Shown here: positions 36,273 to 48,353 of the stretch, piece by piece
Numbering within the stretch: position 1 is the first letter of the stretch
Layout: each line of letters begins with the position of its first letter
Source: Adenanthera pavonina
Taxonomy: Eukaryota; Streptophyta; Magnoliopsida; Fabales; Fabaceae
Direction: 5' to 3'
Length of the DNA: 64,000 nucleotides
NCBI GenBank assembly: GCA_026686845.1
Contig: JAIVEN010000015.1
Coordinates: 25,215,501-25,279,500 of the forward strand
Program-made: the position numbers and the translations under genes
The notes under the pieces: model-generated
Told to the model about the DNA's origin: nothing
Seen by the model: only the letters and a program-made list of their open reading frames with translations
The model's database searches: none

Positions 36273-36281
36273 ATAAATTAA

Positions 36282-36935
36282 GGGGAAATGACATTTAAGG
36301 ACCAAGACTTTGAATTAATTCCAGTTTAGGACCACAAAATTTGAAAATACCAAAAAAGGACCATAATTTTAAATTAATTAAAAACGTAAATATGAAATGA
36401 CCTAAATACCCTTGTTAAAACGTTTTACACTCAACATCTGCTTTTTACTACTCTTTTTCATAAATTTGACACTGAACATCCCCAATTTTACACTGAACAT
36501 ATTATGGAATATGAGTATAAAATTGAGGAAGTTTAGCGTAAAATTTATGAAAAAGAGTAGTAAAAAATAGATATTGAGTAGTAAAAAATAGAAGTTGAGT
36601 ATAAAATTCTGAGACTTATCCAATATAAAATCGGGGGTCTTCAGTGTCAAATCGTGGAATATGAGTAGTAAAACGCAGGAGATGAGTGTAAAATTCTGAG
36701 AGTTGAATTCTTTATTGTATTCAGTGTAAAATTAGGGATGTTCAGTATCAAATTTATGAAAAAGAATAGTAAAAAGCAAATGTTGAGTGTAAAACGTTTT
36801 AACAAGGGCATTTAGGTCACTTCATATTTATGTTTTTAATTAATTTGAAATCATGGTCCTTTTTTGGTATTTTCGAATTTTGTGGTCCTAAACTGAGATT
36901 AATTCAAAGTCTTGGTCCTTAAGTGTCATTTCCCC
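36282..36935. mobile_element. Mutator-type MITE, copy 2, 654 bp
   Basis: Second copy of the family at 32211. It begins GGGGAAATGACATTTAAGGA and ends AAGTGTCATTTCCCC. The exact 9-bp duplication ATAAATTAA lies at 36273-36281 and 36936-36944. Inverted ends of about 180 bp are better preserved than in copy 1. The two copies are nearly equal in length and closely alike throughout. Confidence 0.9.
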
Positions 36936-36944
36936 ATAAATTAA

Positions 36945-38264
36945 TTAGCTACAACAATCCTAAGTTGTTTTCTTTGTCCAAAATCACCTCTAACATCTAA
37001 CCTTAGTGTAGTTAGTTTATTTGCACTTCTACTCTTTGGTGATTTATGTTGCTCAAATAAGGTGAAAGTCAAAAAATTGATACTTAATCAAGTTTTGAAA
37101 TCAAATCCTCATGAAGATAATACTATATTTATCATTGTATTACTTGTCACGACCTGTACGCGCTCTAGCAGTATGCTAGGTCACGAACAAGGTTCTTGTA
37201 TGTGAGTAGAAGTTCAGAAAGAAGTGGGCTCTTGTAAGTGAGTTGTCATCTTCAAAAAAGGGAAAGCATCACACTTGAGGAAGAGATTGTTCGGGTGAGA
37301 GTTAAAGTGGGAAGAATTCCCACGTTAGATAGAATTGAACTAAAAAGAAGTATTAAAGTGGGGGGAAAATTGTATAAGCAAATGTCTTAAAATTTTAGTT
37401 GACAAGATATGGTGTGAAGCCTACTTATATGTACTCTTTCAAAGTCAAATGAAGAAGCCCCAATGTATCTCTCCCTAGTATATGGTTTTCTCTTAGGCCT
37501 TAACATATATTTGTCCATCTTTTCAAGATTACTTAATGTGCAATCTCTATTCTTTGGAACAAAAAGAACAAGAATTTGAGCATTTCGGATGAATGTAAGT
37601 GCTTTTCCTATGGTTTGATATGAGTTTGGTTACACATTCAAAATCTTACTTCACAATATATAATGTGTTCAGAGGACGACCTTCCTTTTGTGAGGGAGAT
37701 TACATCCTGTTCTAGAAGATGTAAATTGGGTCTAGTTAGGTGATATGACAACATTGAAAGAGACTAAAAGGCTTGTGCTTGATCAACATTGTTGAAAATT
37801 GAGTTGTTTCTTTACTAATTAGGACTTTAAGCTTTTGACATGATGTTTAGTACTTTCTTCTAAGGTCTGGTGTTCACTAGTTTCTTGCAACGTTAAGTTG
37901 CTTCTTGACCAAATTCTTTCATACTCTTGATAACATCATATTTTTATATCTTTAATCCCTTATACTTAGCACTTTTAATAAGGAAATATACCCATATTGG
38001 ATTTAATTAGATAAATATTTGGAATTAATGGCTAATTTTGAACTTGGGTCTAACATGACATTAATTTTATTTTTGGGCCTTCTGTGTAATTATCTTTTGG
38101 GTCTTTAGATGTCATTTTTGGAAATTTCATGATAATACTCATTTTAATTGTCATGAATTTAAATTAATTATTCTTATTTTTAATGTCACAAATGTGCTTA
38201 ATTAAGTGGGATTATTTGGGTCTACAGTGGAAAAGTCATGGTTTGTACTAATTAAAGACTTTTC
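36945..38264. other. intergenic, nothing firm
   Basis: TGTCACGACCTGTACGCGC at 37147 could be the start of an old LTR, but no matching end or target duplication was found. No gene is supported. Confidence 0.35.
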
Positions 38265-39879
38265 CATTGTACAAAAAACCGGACAAGACCAAACTAGTTG
38301 GTTGGACCTATTCAACTGGGAATTAGTGCCTTGTTTAGTTTGAAACAAGTAGGAAATTGGCTGTTTTGGAAACCAGTCAAAAATTGGCCTTGAATTGGTC
38401 AAAACTGGTGGTTCAGCCAATTCAACTCTTATTGGTGCCTTTCTTCATCAATGGTGATTGGTGGTTGAACTCCATCAGTCTATCTCAGATCTTGTTGAGT
38501 CTATTGACATCCTTTTTCAGTGAGTTTTTCCTTGAGTTTGCAGTGTTTTCTTTTTCCATTATTACAAGTTGCAGCCTCTTTTATCTTCTTCACCTCACCC
38601 ATGATCCTTGTAGCCTCAATCTGTCATCTCGATCCCTCATTGGTGTTACTTTGTTATAGCGTTGCTTCTCAATTTGCAACCTCTAGTAAGATCACTTGCT
38701 ATTTGATTTCTCCTTCTTCACTACTCTATTTTTTTTTTCTGGTATTAATTCATTGCACTTTGATTAATAAGGTAGTAAAAGACCAAGGATTAGAGTATAT
38801 ATTGGAAAACTTCCTTGGCTAGTTGATTGTCTCTTGTCTTACATGCACATTATTCTTAATCAACTAAAAAAGCATGGTGCCTGTCCATTCCCAACCATGT
38901 GTATTTCACGAGAAGCATCGTATCTATATATCCAAAAAAGCCTCCATTCTGTTAAAAATTTGAGGATTTTTTTTTCATTGTTGTAGAATGTAGATATTTT
39001 AGATGTGTAGATGGCTATGCTTTTTTGGTACTTTGTTCATTATTGTGAGAAAAAAATTCTTTGATGAAACTTAGATTAATAACAAGAATTACGGTTCCAT
39101 AATGTGAAGCATTTTGTTTTCTTGTTTAGGACCATTCTTAGTTTACTTATGAGTCTTGTCATTTGGAATTAAATTCTTATTTTATTGGATGATATATTCT
39201 TGATGATAAAGGAAAGACCTTTCTCCAATTCAGGTATGCTTTACAATTTAGATCCTTATTTGTTTCTTGCATATGCAATGACATGGACAATTGATTGCTT
39301 CTAGCATTAATTTCTACGTGTTTAATTAGTTCATTTTGAAGCTGGTGTAATCTTATGTTTATTTACCTTTTCTTATAGATTTGTAAAGGCTTGATAATTA
39401 GGTGACTAGTATTGGAACCATCATGTTGACAACAATTTGTTGTAACAAAAAGATAGACAATTTGCTGTGTTAATATCATGAATGTGAGACTTAATGAATG
39501 GAGTTATTGAGTATTCAAGGCTTTCTAGAATTATATAGGAATAAGAGTGAATTAAATTAAGCCTATTCCAACTTTCATTATTAGACCCCACAAGCACACA
39601 CATGCAAACATGAGCATTTTCTTCCATATTGTTAAATCATACATGCACACACATATCCTAAAACATTTATACCCTCTTATGATTTATGTCGCCTTATGTT
39701 TGTTAATGACATAATGTCTTGTCTTTGATATGGCTTCAATTTTATGATATGGATACTGTAAGGATATTTTGATTAATGGCAACTCTCAAGATGATCAGAC
39801 TCCTACTTCCAATAATACTGCTAGCTAAAATACTGCTATTAGCAGTAGTAATGAACTATCATCAGATAAATAATCAACA

Positions 39880-41660
39880 ACAAAGGGTTCATCAATTTGT
39901 GGGAAAGCTGATCCTACATGGGAATATTTTACCATAAAAAAAGAGGGGAAGACAAATGTATATACATGTCTTTTCTTGTTCATCAGTCTATAGAGGAGGT
40001 GGAATAAATGGAATGAAGCAACATCTTGTCAATGACATCGGTTAGATATCTTCTTGAAAGAAAGTTCCTCATGATATATGCCATAGAATGAAAGAGTCTT
40101 TGAAAGAAGTGCAAGTAAAAAAGAAGCTTGATAACATTCATGAAGAGTATGTTGAGGAAGAAAAATGTGAAGTAGCTCTTGTTCCAACTCTAATATCAAA
40201 GGCCTCCGATCCTCACGGCAAGAAAAAAGCTACTGGGATAGTTGACAATTATTTTGCCCTAAGGACATCTTTAGCTCCCAACCAAGCATCAAAAGTATAT
40301 TTTCAAGTAAAGAAGCACAACACAATGCTAAGATAGCCATTGCTTAGTGGGCTTTAATCAATTGTATTTCATTCAATACAATGGATCACCCTTTCTTTCA
40401 AAAGGCTGTGAATGCAATTACTACCATTGGGCCAAGATCCAAAGCCTCTACCGCTTATGAGATATGAATGCTGATTTGCTAGGAGATTGGAGAAAGGAAT
40501 GCCAATTACTCATTGAGAGTCATGAAGCTGAATGGGAGAGTTATGGCTATATGCTCATGTCTGATAGTTGGACTAATGTGAGGTAACAAACATTGATTAA
40601 CTTTTTCTACTAAAGGTATAGCTTTTATGAAATTTGTTGATGCTTTTGATATGGTGAAAGATGCAAATACTTTTTTTTTTGCATTGTTTTGGAATGTTAT
40701 TGGGTGGGTTGGTCATGCAAATATTACCCATGTGGTGACTAATAATGCATCCAACTATGTAGCGTGTGGTAAGTTAATTAAAGAGAAATATAAGAACATT
40801 TATTTGTCTCGTCATGCTGTACATTGCATGAATCTTTTCTTGAAGGATATTTCAAGCATGCCTTATATATTTGACCTTATATCAAAGGCATCAAAGATAA
40901 CCATATTTGTATACAATAGTACTGTCTTCTTGTCATGGTTTAGGAAAAGAGAGGGGTGGAAAGAAATTGTGCATCTAGGTTTGCCACTACATTCATCACA
41001 TTGAATAATATACATGAGCACAAGCATCACTTTGCAAGCCTTGGCCACTGATAAGCACTTTGTTTATCATAAATTGTCAAAGACTACTGCAGGTAGACAA
41101 TTTAGTGTTGTCGTATTAGAAAAAAAGTTTTGGGATGATTGCTATCAAACTGTGAAGATTATGGGTCCCCTTATCCTTTTGCTAAGAATTGTAGATTTGG
41201 ATGAAAAGCCTTCAATGGGTTATGTGTATAAAGGAATAGTGAGGTCAAAAAAGGCAATAAAGAACATGTTTCATAATAAGAAGGAAAAATATAATTCTTA
41301 CACAAATATTATTTAAGCTCGATGGGATAAGCACTTGAAGAATGATCTAAATGTATCAACATATTTGTTGAATCTTGCATTCATGTATAGTAAAAAATTT
41401 TGTCACTAGAGAAGAACTATGGAATCAATGCTTGATCTATTTGAGGCGAACAACTCTACTACCTATATTGACATGATAACTCAGTTGACAATGTATTGTG
41501 AGTGTTAAGGCTCTTTTAGTCAAGAACAAACTATCGCAATAGTCAATAGATTAGAACCTTGTAAGTATCAATTTATTACTCATTAATTATTATTTGACTA
41601 TTTGTCACATAAGTATATAATATAATTGAATGTTTTTGTATTTTTTATGTAGATAATTGG
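39880..41660 (+). pseudogene. hAT transposase, N-terminal and central part, broken
   Basis: From about 39893 the sequence reads SICGKADPTWEYFTIKKEGK and TNVYTC, then a shifted RRWNKWNEA; this is a BED zinc finger. The next segment (40088-40333) is linker. Stops and shifts interrupt 40334-40600, where AITTIGPRSKASTAYEI is recognisable. 40627-41004 matches DUF659 (VTNNASNYVACGKLIKEKYK, then HAVHCMNLFLKDI). 41003-41316 continues with FWDDCYQTVKIMGPLILLLR, typical of plant hAT proteins. Several stops follow to about 41650. The protein would cut and insert the element; this copy cannot. Introns probably separate some segments. Confidence 0.8.
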
Positions 41661-42342
41661 TGGAACATTTTTGGAGGCAGTGTTGCAAAGTTGCAAAGGC
41701 TTGCCATCTGTGTTCTTATTTAAACTTCTTCTTCTAGATGTAAGTGAAATTGGAGTTTGTTTGAGCACATTCATACATAAAGAAGAAATAGATTGGAGCA
41801 TCAATGATTAAATGATTTGGTTTTCATTAGTTATAACTAGGGACTATAACACAACTAATAAGTTTCAAATTTCAATTATGATTACACTATCCTAATTTTC
41901 AGGGTTATGTAAAAAGATAATTATGATGTGTCTCAAATGAATATGACAAAAGCATGGTTGAAAAAGATGTGGTATTAATATGCTAAATGAATACCAGAAG
42001 GGGGTAAAATGGTTATTTTCCATGCTGAGGCCTTGATTGTAATTAATTCAAAATGTTGGGTCATCAAGTGCAATTATCCAAAATTTTGGGTCCTTTCTAG
42101 TAATTTCCTAAAATTTCAAAAATTAAGTGTGAATGTCAAAATGGATCTCATGACATGCTGGATCTAATGAAATAATATATTGAATTTAAAGGAATTACAT
42201 TGAAAAGAAAATGACATAAAAAAGCAATAAAATTATATAGAAAAAGACAAAGTACTATGAGCTTACAAATAAAGGAAAAGTAAGAAGAAAGGTATGTGGA
42301 CCCCATATAAATATAGTTTGTGACAAGATATTTAGTTAAATG

Positions 42343-45173
42343 TGTAACACTTTACTTTCTACTTAACTTCCCATGCATAATATCTTAGTTGGAGTTCATT
42401 TAAGCTATTTCAGAAGCTTATAAGGACTAAAATAAAAAAATGAAAATTTTCAAAGTTACTATTTATTTGGTTACTTATTTTTTTGGTTGAATTTTGAAAA
42501 ATCATAAATAATTTTAGAAAAATCGTGTGGAGTTCTAAAAATAACTTAAAATATTATCTACATGGGAAAAAAATAACTAGGTTTTTAACATGCTAATTCG
42601 TATAGTATTTAGCACAAATTTTACTATTCAAATGATTATTTTCTAATTTTCAGAATTTAGGACCCAATTTCAAAATTCATAACTCTTAGCACATTTATCT
42701 GAATTAAATACTCTTTGACTTCTTGGAAAGATCTACTTGTCCATTCTTTTAGTATATTTATCTTGTATATTTATTTCATACATACAGGACAAGACATCAT
42801 CATAAACCAATAGGAGTCAGAATATAACTTTTATTAGAGTAGTTTTAAGAAAACATATATATATATATCTAACTCCAATTGCATTCAAATTAGTGTCATA
42901 TTACTTATAAGACATAACTCTTTGCATACATGCAATTGACTAAATTTTTGGAGCATTGTACAATTTTATACAACCTTTCAAATTAAACAAACTTTACAAG
43001 AAAAATTATTATTTTTTAACACTGTCCAGTTTTGGCTCTTAACTTTAAAAATTATAATTAATCCTGTACTTAACCATTTGATGTATTCTTTAACTTCCTA
43101 GAAATCTTAGAATGTCTACTTTCTAGGCATATACATATGTTATACTTTATGCCCTGTTTTGTATAGATTAGCTCTGTCTAACCTTACAGTACAACAAATG
43201 GGCACTTTATGATCAAATATTAAGTTCCTGGCCTCATATTATTTCTACAATATCAAAACTCGTTCAATATTCATTCCGAACATCCTAAGACATGCAAAGG
43301 AGTATGAACATTTACAATTACAAAATTTACACTTCATACATAATTATATACATATTCTCAAAATATAACATAATAACTTGTATTATCAAGTTATTCATCA
43401 TTCTTTTCCTCCTTTCCTTTTGCTCTCTTTGGATCTCTTGCAGTACTCGGCCCTATCATGGTTAGTATTTGGGATGGTGAGATTATAGAAATCTCAGTAG
43501 CAAGTCACATTTCACACATTTATATTATCAAGCAAGCCTTAACACATCACATAAACCATATTTAATCATATAATGCCATATTGTTCACAAAAATTTTGAT
43601 AGCATAATAACTTAGAAAATGAATATCCTGCGCAATAGCCATTTCATAAAAAGTAGCCATAAATAGTCACCAATCATCATAATAACAATATGGTCATCAA
43701 GAAATATCATAAAGCATATAACAAGATAATAAAGTACAAGAAATGTAAACTTTGCTACCTTAAGTTTTTTTCCTTACTTCACCACTTGATTCCAACCCTT
43801 TCAAGAGCTTGCTTAGGCTTTTCCAACCCTAACACATCACCAAACACTTATTTAGTTCATTGATTTTATGAGTTACTTCATAAAGACCCATAAAACCCTA
43901 AAAATTCTATATTCTTTATCTTTTGCTTTCTCTTGAATCTAACACTTGTCTTGAAGGAATTCCACCATGAGGAATCCATTTTCGACATCATTTTTTTTTA
44001 AATTCCCACTTATTCCTTACTTTATGTATTGGCAAAAAATGACTCTAAGAAAGGAAAGAGGAGTTTTCTTCAAAATCTTGTTTCAAGCTCATGAAATCAT
44101 GTTTTCTCAACTAGTTCATGCTTTTTCCCAAGTTTCTTCTATAAAAACTTTTCTCTTTTCTTTTCCCTTTATCTTGGCTGAAACTTAAACTCAAGAGGGG
44201 AAGAAGAAAGCTTACTGCAACTACTTCAAACTCATGAAAATCTAGTTGGAATCTTAACCTAGAAGATTAAGCAAGAGAACTTACCTTGTTGCTTGAGTTT
44301 TCTTCTTCCTCTTTCTCCTTTCTCCCTCATGTCCTCCACCTTCTGTCTTGCTAAGTTTTGCAGCTCACACTTCCCTCTTTATTTCCTCTGTAAGTTGGCC
44401 AAGAGGAGAGCGGAACCTAAAAATGTTGGCTTGCCATTATTTCCTCCAAGTTAGCTTTACAAGTGTGTGGTTTATATTAATTACTTCCTAGGGTTAAATT
44501 CTTCAAAATATTAGAATATTACTTTACCACACATGCTGAAAAATGGCATCAATGAGAAGGGAGAAAGTGTCTAAAATACTGCATATTTTTTCTAGTCCAG
44601 ATATATCTTATATTGATTACTTTTTACCTAGAGTATGAAAGTTACTTTTACAGTATTTTATGACTTTATGCATACAGGATAAAACTATGTTGGGATCAAT
44701 ATTCAATTCAATATCTCATTCCAAAAGGTATTAATATGGGGCCTATATACTTTTCTTTTTACTTTTTCTTTATCTATGGGGCCCATAATACTTTTGTCTT
44801 TCGTGGCATAATTTGACAATATTTTACAAGCTATTTCTTTTTAAATTGATCTCTTTGGACTCAATACACTATTCCATTGAGTCTAGCATGTCATGAGTCA
44901 ATTTTGACATAAATTTTGCATAATCATGAAATTGCCCCTTGAGGGACCAAATTGCAAATAAATTTTCTACAAGGACCTCTTTGCAAATATTTTCTAGGGA
45001 TTAAATTGCAAATAATTTTTCTTACAGGGACTATATTGAAAATTTATTCTTCTTAATACCCTCTAGTATAAAATTGCAATTTCACACTTTTTTCCATCAA
45101 ATTATACATTCCATGCTATATTTACATATTTCCATGCATGTTGTAATCATTTTACGAAACTAAGGATGTTACA
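42343..45173. mobile_element. solo LTR, 2831 bp, inside the hAT element
   Basis: The segment begins TGTAACACTTTACTTTC and ends AAGGATGTTACA, so it has TG...CA ends with a short terminal inverted match (TGTAACA/TGTTACA). It is flanked by the exact 5-bp duplication AAATG at 42338-42342 and 45174-45178. No gag or pol motifs, primer-binding site or internal LTR pair were seen. The length and style (AAATTGCAAATAAATTTT words near 44955-45020) suggest a Ty3-gypsy long LTR; lineage and orientation are not determined. The open frame at 43967-44188 inside it shows no domain. Confidence 0.82.
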
Positions 45174-45819
45174 AAATGCAATTCCAAAATTAGTTTATGT
45201 TTGTATACTTAAAGGAATATATAATATTATAAAATACTGTAAAAGTGTCTTCAACTATATAGATAAAAAGTAATTAGTATAGGATATGAAGGATACTCCT
45301 CCTCTCATTGGCTAATATTTATGCACATGTTTGAAGGGATTATTTTAATAATTACTATCCTTCCTTAAGAAGGATTTAATGTTAACCATTGGATAAACTT
45401 TTCAACAAAGGTCACAATTGAAGAAGAGGAATCATGATCCTATTGATGATGAATCAATTGAAAAAGTAGATTTTTGGGTAGCTAAAGAAGATACAACTCT
45501 TGAATTTGATGATGCAGATTTTCAAAGCAATACTTTGATTCATGAAAGCATTAGAATTCCATTATAGCCTCAAAAAGATAATGAAGGCTCATATTTTAAA
45601 TTCAATTTAAGTTTCTAATATTATAATTATATAATTGTTTTTATACATAATCATTAATATTACTTTTTCTTAAACACATCATAGGTGATGAAGATATGAA
45701 CATTCCAGATCCCCCTCCTTTAACTTCATTGGATGCTAATAGAGTTCAACTTGATGTTGCTTTTGGTCCTCTTAATTTGGACTCACACTACTACAAAATA
45801 ACATTTTCATGTCTCTTAT

Positions 45820-46080
45820 TTATGGCTGTTAAAATAAAAACAGACATAAAAAATTGATTGATGGTATTTTTGTAAATACATATATAATATCTGAGCTTTG
45901 TACGCCTGTTTTTAGGATAACAGTCATAATTGATTAACTTTTTACGGCTGTTTTCTAAAAACAGTCGTAGAAAGCTTGATAGAATTTAAAAAAAAAATTA
46001 TTAAGCTTTAACTTGTTGAAATTTTTGTTTTGAAGCTTTTTACGGCTGTTTTTAGAAAACAGCCGTAGAAAGTGTCTTAG
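45820..46080. repeat. left subterminal hairpin repeats of the CACTA
   Basis: Units of the form TTTTTACGGCTGTTTT, a short loop, then AAAACAGCCGTAGAAAG occur near 45938-45973 and 46038-46071, with decayed ones near 45825 and 45903. Each unit is itself an inverted repeat. They match the array at the other end. Confidence 0.85.
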
Positions 46081-46896
46081 AATTTGAAAAATAAAAATTA
46101 TTAAACAATGCAATATTTTAAGGGTATTACATTCTATTTAGATGGAACCCAACTTTCATTTTCCTGGTCTTTCTTTTTTGCTTTTCGGCGCCCTCCCACC
46201 TCCAACCCAAAATCGCAACTCATCTTCACTCCACCCCTATTGAAATCAACCCCTTCGCCATTTCCCCCATTGAAATCAAAGTCTCGCACAAGCTTGGTCT
46301 CTGTCTTAATGTCGTTCTCAATCTCGTCCAAGGTTCGTGGAACTAAAAAAATCGGACAGCAAAGGCATTGAAATCATAATCTTGTTTTGGTTCTCTCGGA
46401 CATCAAAGTTAAGGTCTGTGGTTAGCTTTTGTTCCTTCTCCTCTATCTTTTTCTAATTTTTTTTTATTTTTTTCGTCCATTCAATTAGATGAATTCTCAA
46501 AAATGCATCTTCTCTGTCTTTGTTTCCATCCAAGTGTTTTGAAATAAATTTTTGTCTGCCATGGCTTGTTTGTCGCTGCTAAGAAGAAAGGTTTTAGGGT
46601 TCATCAATGCGGAGGAGAAGGGAGAATGCCAGTGATCTAGATATGCGAGGGAATTAATTGAACAAGTTGGGGTTTTCATTTTGCTGATTCTTACTCGTGT
46701 AGGTTGGGAATTGATTTCCTAAATCGAAATTGAAATGGAAATCGATTTCTTGCTTACTTGCGAAGGTTCGAAATATATTCTGGTTCAATTTTCTGAATCT
46801 TAATCATTTGTCTTTTGTTGCTTCTTCGAGCTTCAATTTCATTGTGCTTTTTCAATCTTAATGGTTCAATGTCTTAATGGTTTTCCACCATACGGG

Positions 46897-47170
46897 TGGC
46901 TTTTTGTCACGGAACATGAATAAAGGGTTTGCCCTGCTTCCTGGTCAGTTTGTCATCTTTACTTGTTAAATACTATTCTATATGATGATATTGTGTGTTT
47001 TATGCATATGATTATATAAATTTGTGTTGGCGGTTAATTGAAGATAGAAATCCTTCATTTTGTCAGATTGAAACTTTAATAGCCATTAAAGCTCCACATG
47101 GTACCACTCTCAAGGTCCCTGACCCTGATAAAGTAAATTTCAGATAGATGTTTACCTTGTGAAGACACCA
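46897..47170 (+). pseudogene. captured E2F transcription factor fragment (two exons)
   Basis: The first piece reads WLFVTEHE, then after a one-base loss IKGLPCF, ending at a GGTCAG donor about 46943. The second piece starts after TGTCAG at 47067: IETLIAIKAPHGTTLKVPDP, then DK. These are adjacent segments of the plant E2F coiled-coil/marked-box domain (family form WLFVTEDDIKGLPCFQNETL then IAIKAPHGTTLEVPDPDE). A short remnant GTAAATTTCAG follows, then IDVYLV, the family's later GPIDVYLV motif, so the piece between was deleted. E2F proteins control S-phase genes with a DP partner; the DNA-binding winged helix is absent here. The retained intron shows capture of genomic DNA, not cDNA. Confidence 0.82.
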
Positions 47171-47324
47171 ATGCCTTGCACGGAGCACTAAATCCTCAAC
47201 AGACCTCAAGGTATCTTTGTAATTTTAGGGATTTATATGGCTGTCACTTGAGCTGCTTTTGTTTAGAATTTTTTGAAGGGAAATTTTTCATTATTGATGG
47301 TGATAAGTGAGAAGAAAGTGGAGG

Positions 47325-47471
47325 AAATTTTTGCTGTCACCATTTGATGATATTGAGGCTAGAAAATTGAGGTAAAATCGTAAACCTTTCTTCTCCATTT
47401 GCTGTTTTTACTATTCCCCTGTTCTGGAATTTTTGCTGTCACCATTTGATGATATTGAGGCTAGAAAATTT
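47325..47471. repeat. direct duplication of about 45 bp, two copies
   Basis: ATTTTTGCTGTCACCATTTG, then ATGATATTGAGGCTAGAAAA, occurs at about 47328-47371 and again at about 47427-47470. The near-identity suggests a local duplication inside the CACTA element. A second small one (AGTTTATAACTGTTACT) occurs near 48499 and 48539. Confidence 0.85.
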
Positions 47472-48082
47472 AAATGAAATTTACAAGTAGAATCTGATCT
47501 GTTTCCATTGAATAACGTACCATACTAAACTATGCCTTCTAATTTTATTTATTATATTCTTTATGTTGGATTAGATTCAAATTATATTGATTTCATTTCT
47601 CAAGTGGACTGAGTTAAACATTAATATAAATCCCACTTGAACCTAAGAATTGCTTCTTTAAATGTAGTAAGCAAAAAGGAGTCTTTTTTGTTTTCTTTTT
47701 CCTTGTGTATGTATATTTTGTTCCTAAGTGTGAGTTATATACATTATCCCTTTCCTTGAATCCTTCCCACTTTAGTGAAGGCAAGACTAAATCCTTAGTC
47801 CTGGCATCTGCTGTAAAATACTTTACCAGCTGAACTAACTGACACAACATTTTTTAAATTATTGATATAACATGAATAGGTAGGAATCTTTTCTGAGATA
47901 ACATAATTGTCCTTATGTTTTATTAGCACTCCTAGCTTCCTCTTCATTTTTTTCCATGGTGGATGCATATCTTTGATTGTGATTTTTATCTTGAATTTTA
48001 AAATGATGAAAATCTTTTTTGAGACTTTCTCTGTACTTTGCATTTATCTTTAGGGGAACATATATATGTTTGAATTTTAAAG

Positions 48083-48353
48083 TTGCATCCTGTTGCGTTT
48101 CTTAGATGGATCTTTTACAGCCAGTTTCATTATGACCATCGGGTATGAGCCTTTATTTCTCCAACCACCTTCATCATTTTTCTGCTGTTGTTTCTTTCTC
48201 TCATTAAAAGAAGCTATTAATCTGACCAATGGAACGGATTGTTTTTCTTCAACATTGACTTTTAAATTAGGACAATAGAGCTTGATGGCAAGCGAATTAA
48301 ATTGCAAATACGGGATACTGCTAGCCTAGAGTGGTTTCGAACAATTACAACTG
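48083..48353 (+). pseudogene. captured RABE/Rab8-type small GTPase fragment (two exons)
   Basis: Exon 1 (48083-48142) reads CILLRFLDGSFTASFIMTIG, matching plant Rab8 after the GKS of the P-loop. A GT donor follows. Exon 2 (48253-48353) reads IDF, a stop, IRTIELDGKRIKLQI, RDTASLEWFRTITT, ending at a GT donor where the family also has an intron. Damage includes a Lys-to-stop change, an acceptor AG changed to AA (48251-48252), and a ruined G3/switch II box (family WDTAGQERF, here RDTASLEWF). Rab8/RABE proteins direct post-Golgi vesicle traffic; this piece cannot bind nucleotide. It lies in the same orientation as the E2F piece, 0.9 kb downstream. Confidence 0.88.

Noticed and set aside
37147..37195. 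Possible LTR start TGTCACGACC
   Set aside because: No matching LTR end or flanking duplication found in the following few kb.
43967..44188. 73-codon frame as a gene
   Set aside because: Lies inside the solo LTR, and the translation has no domain.
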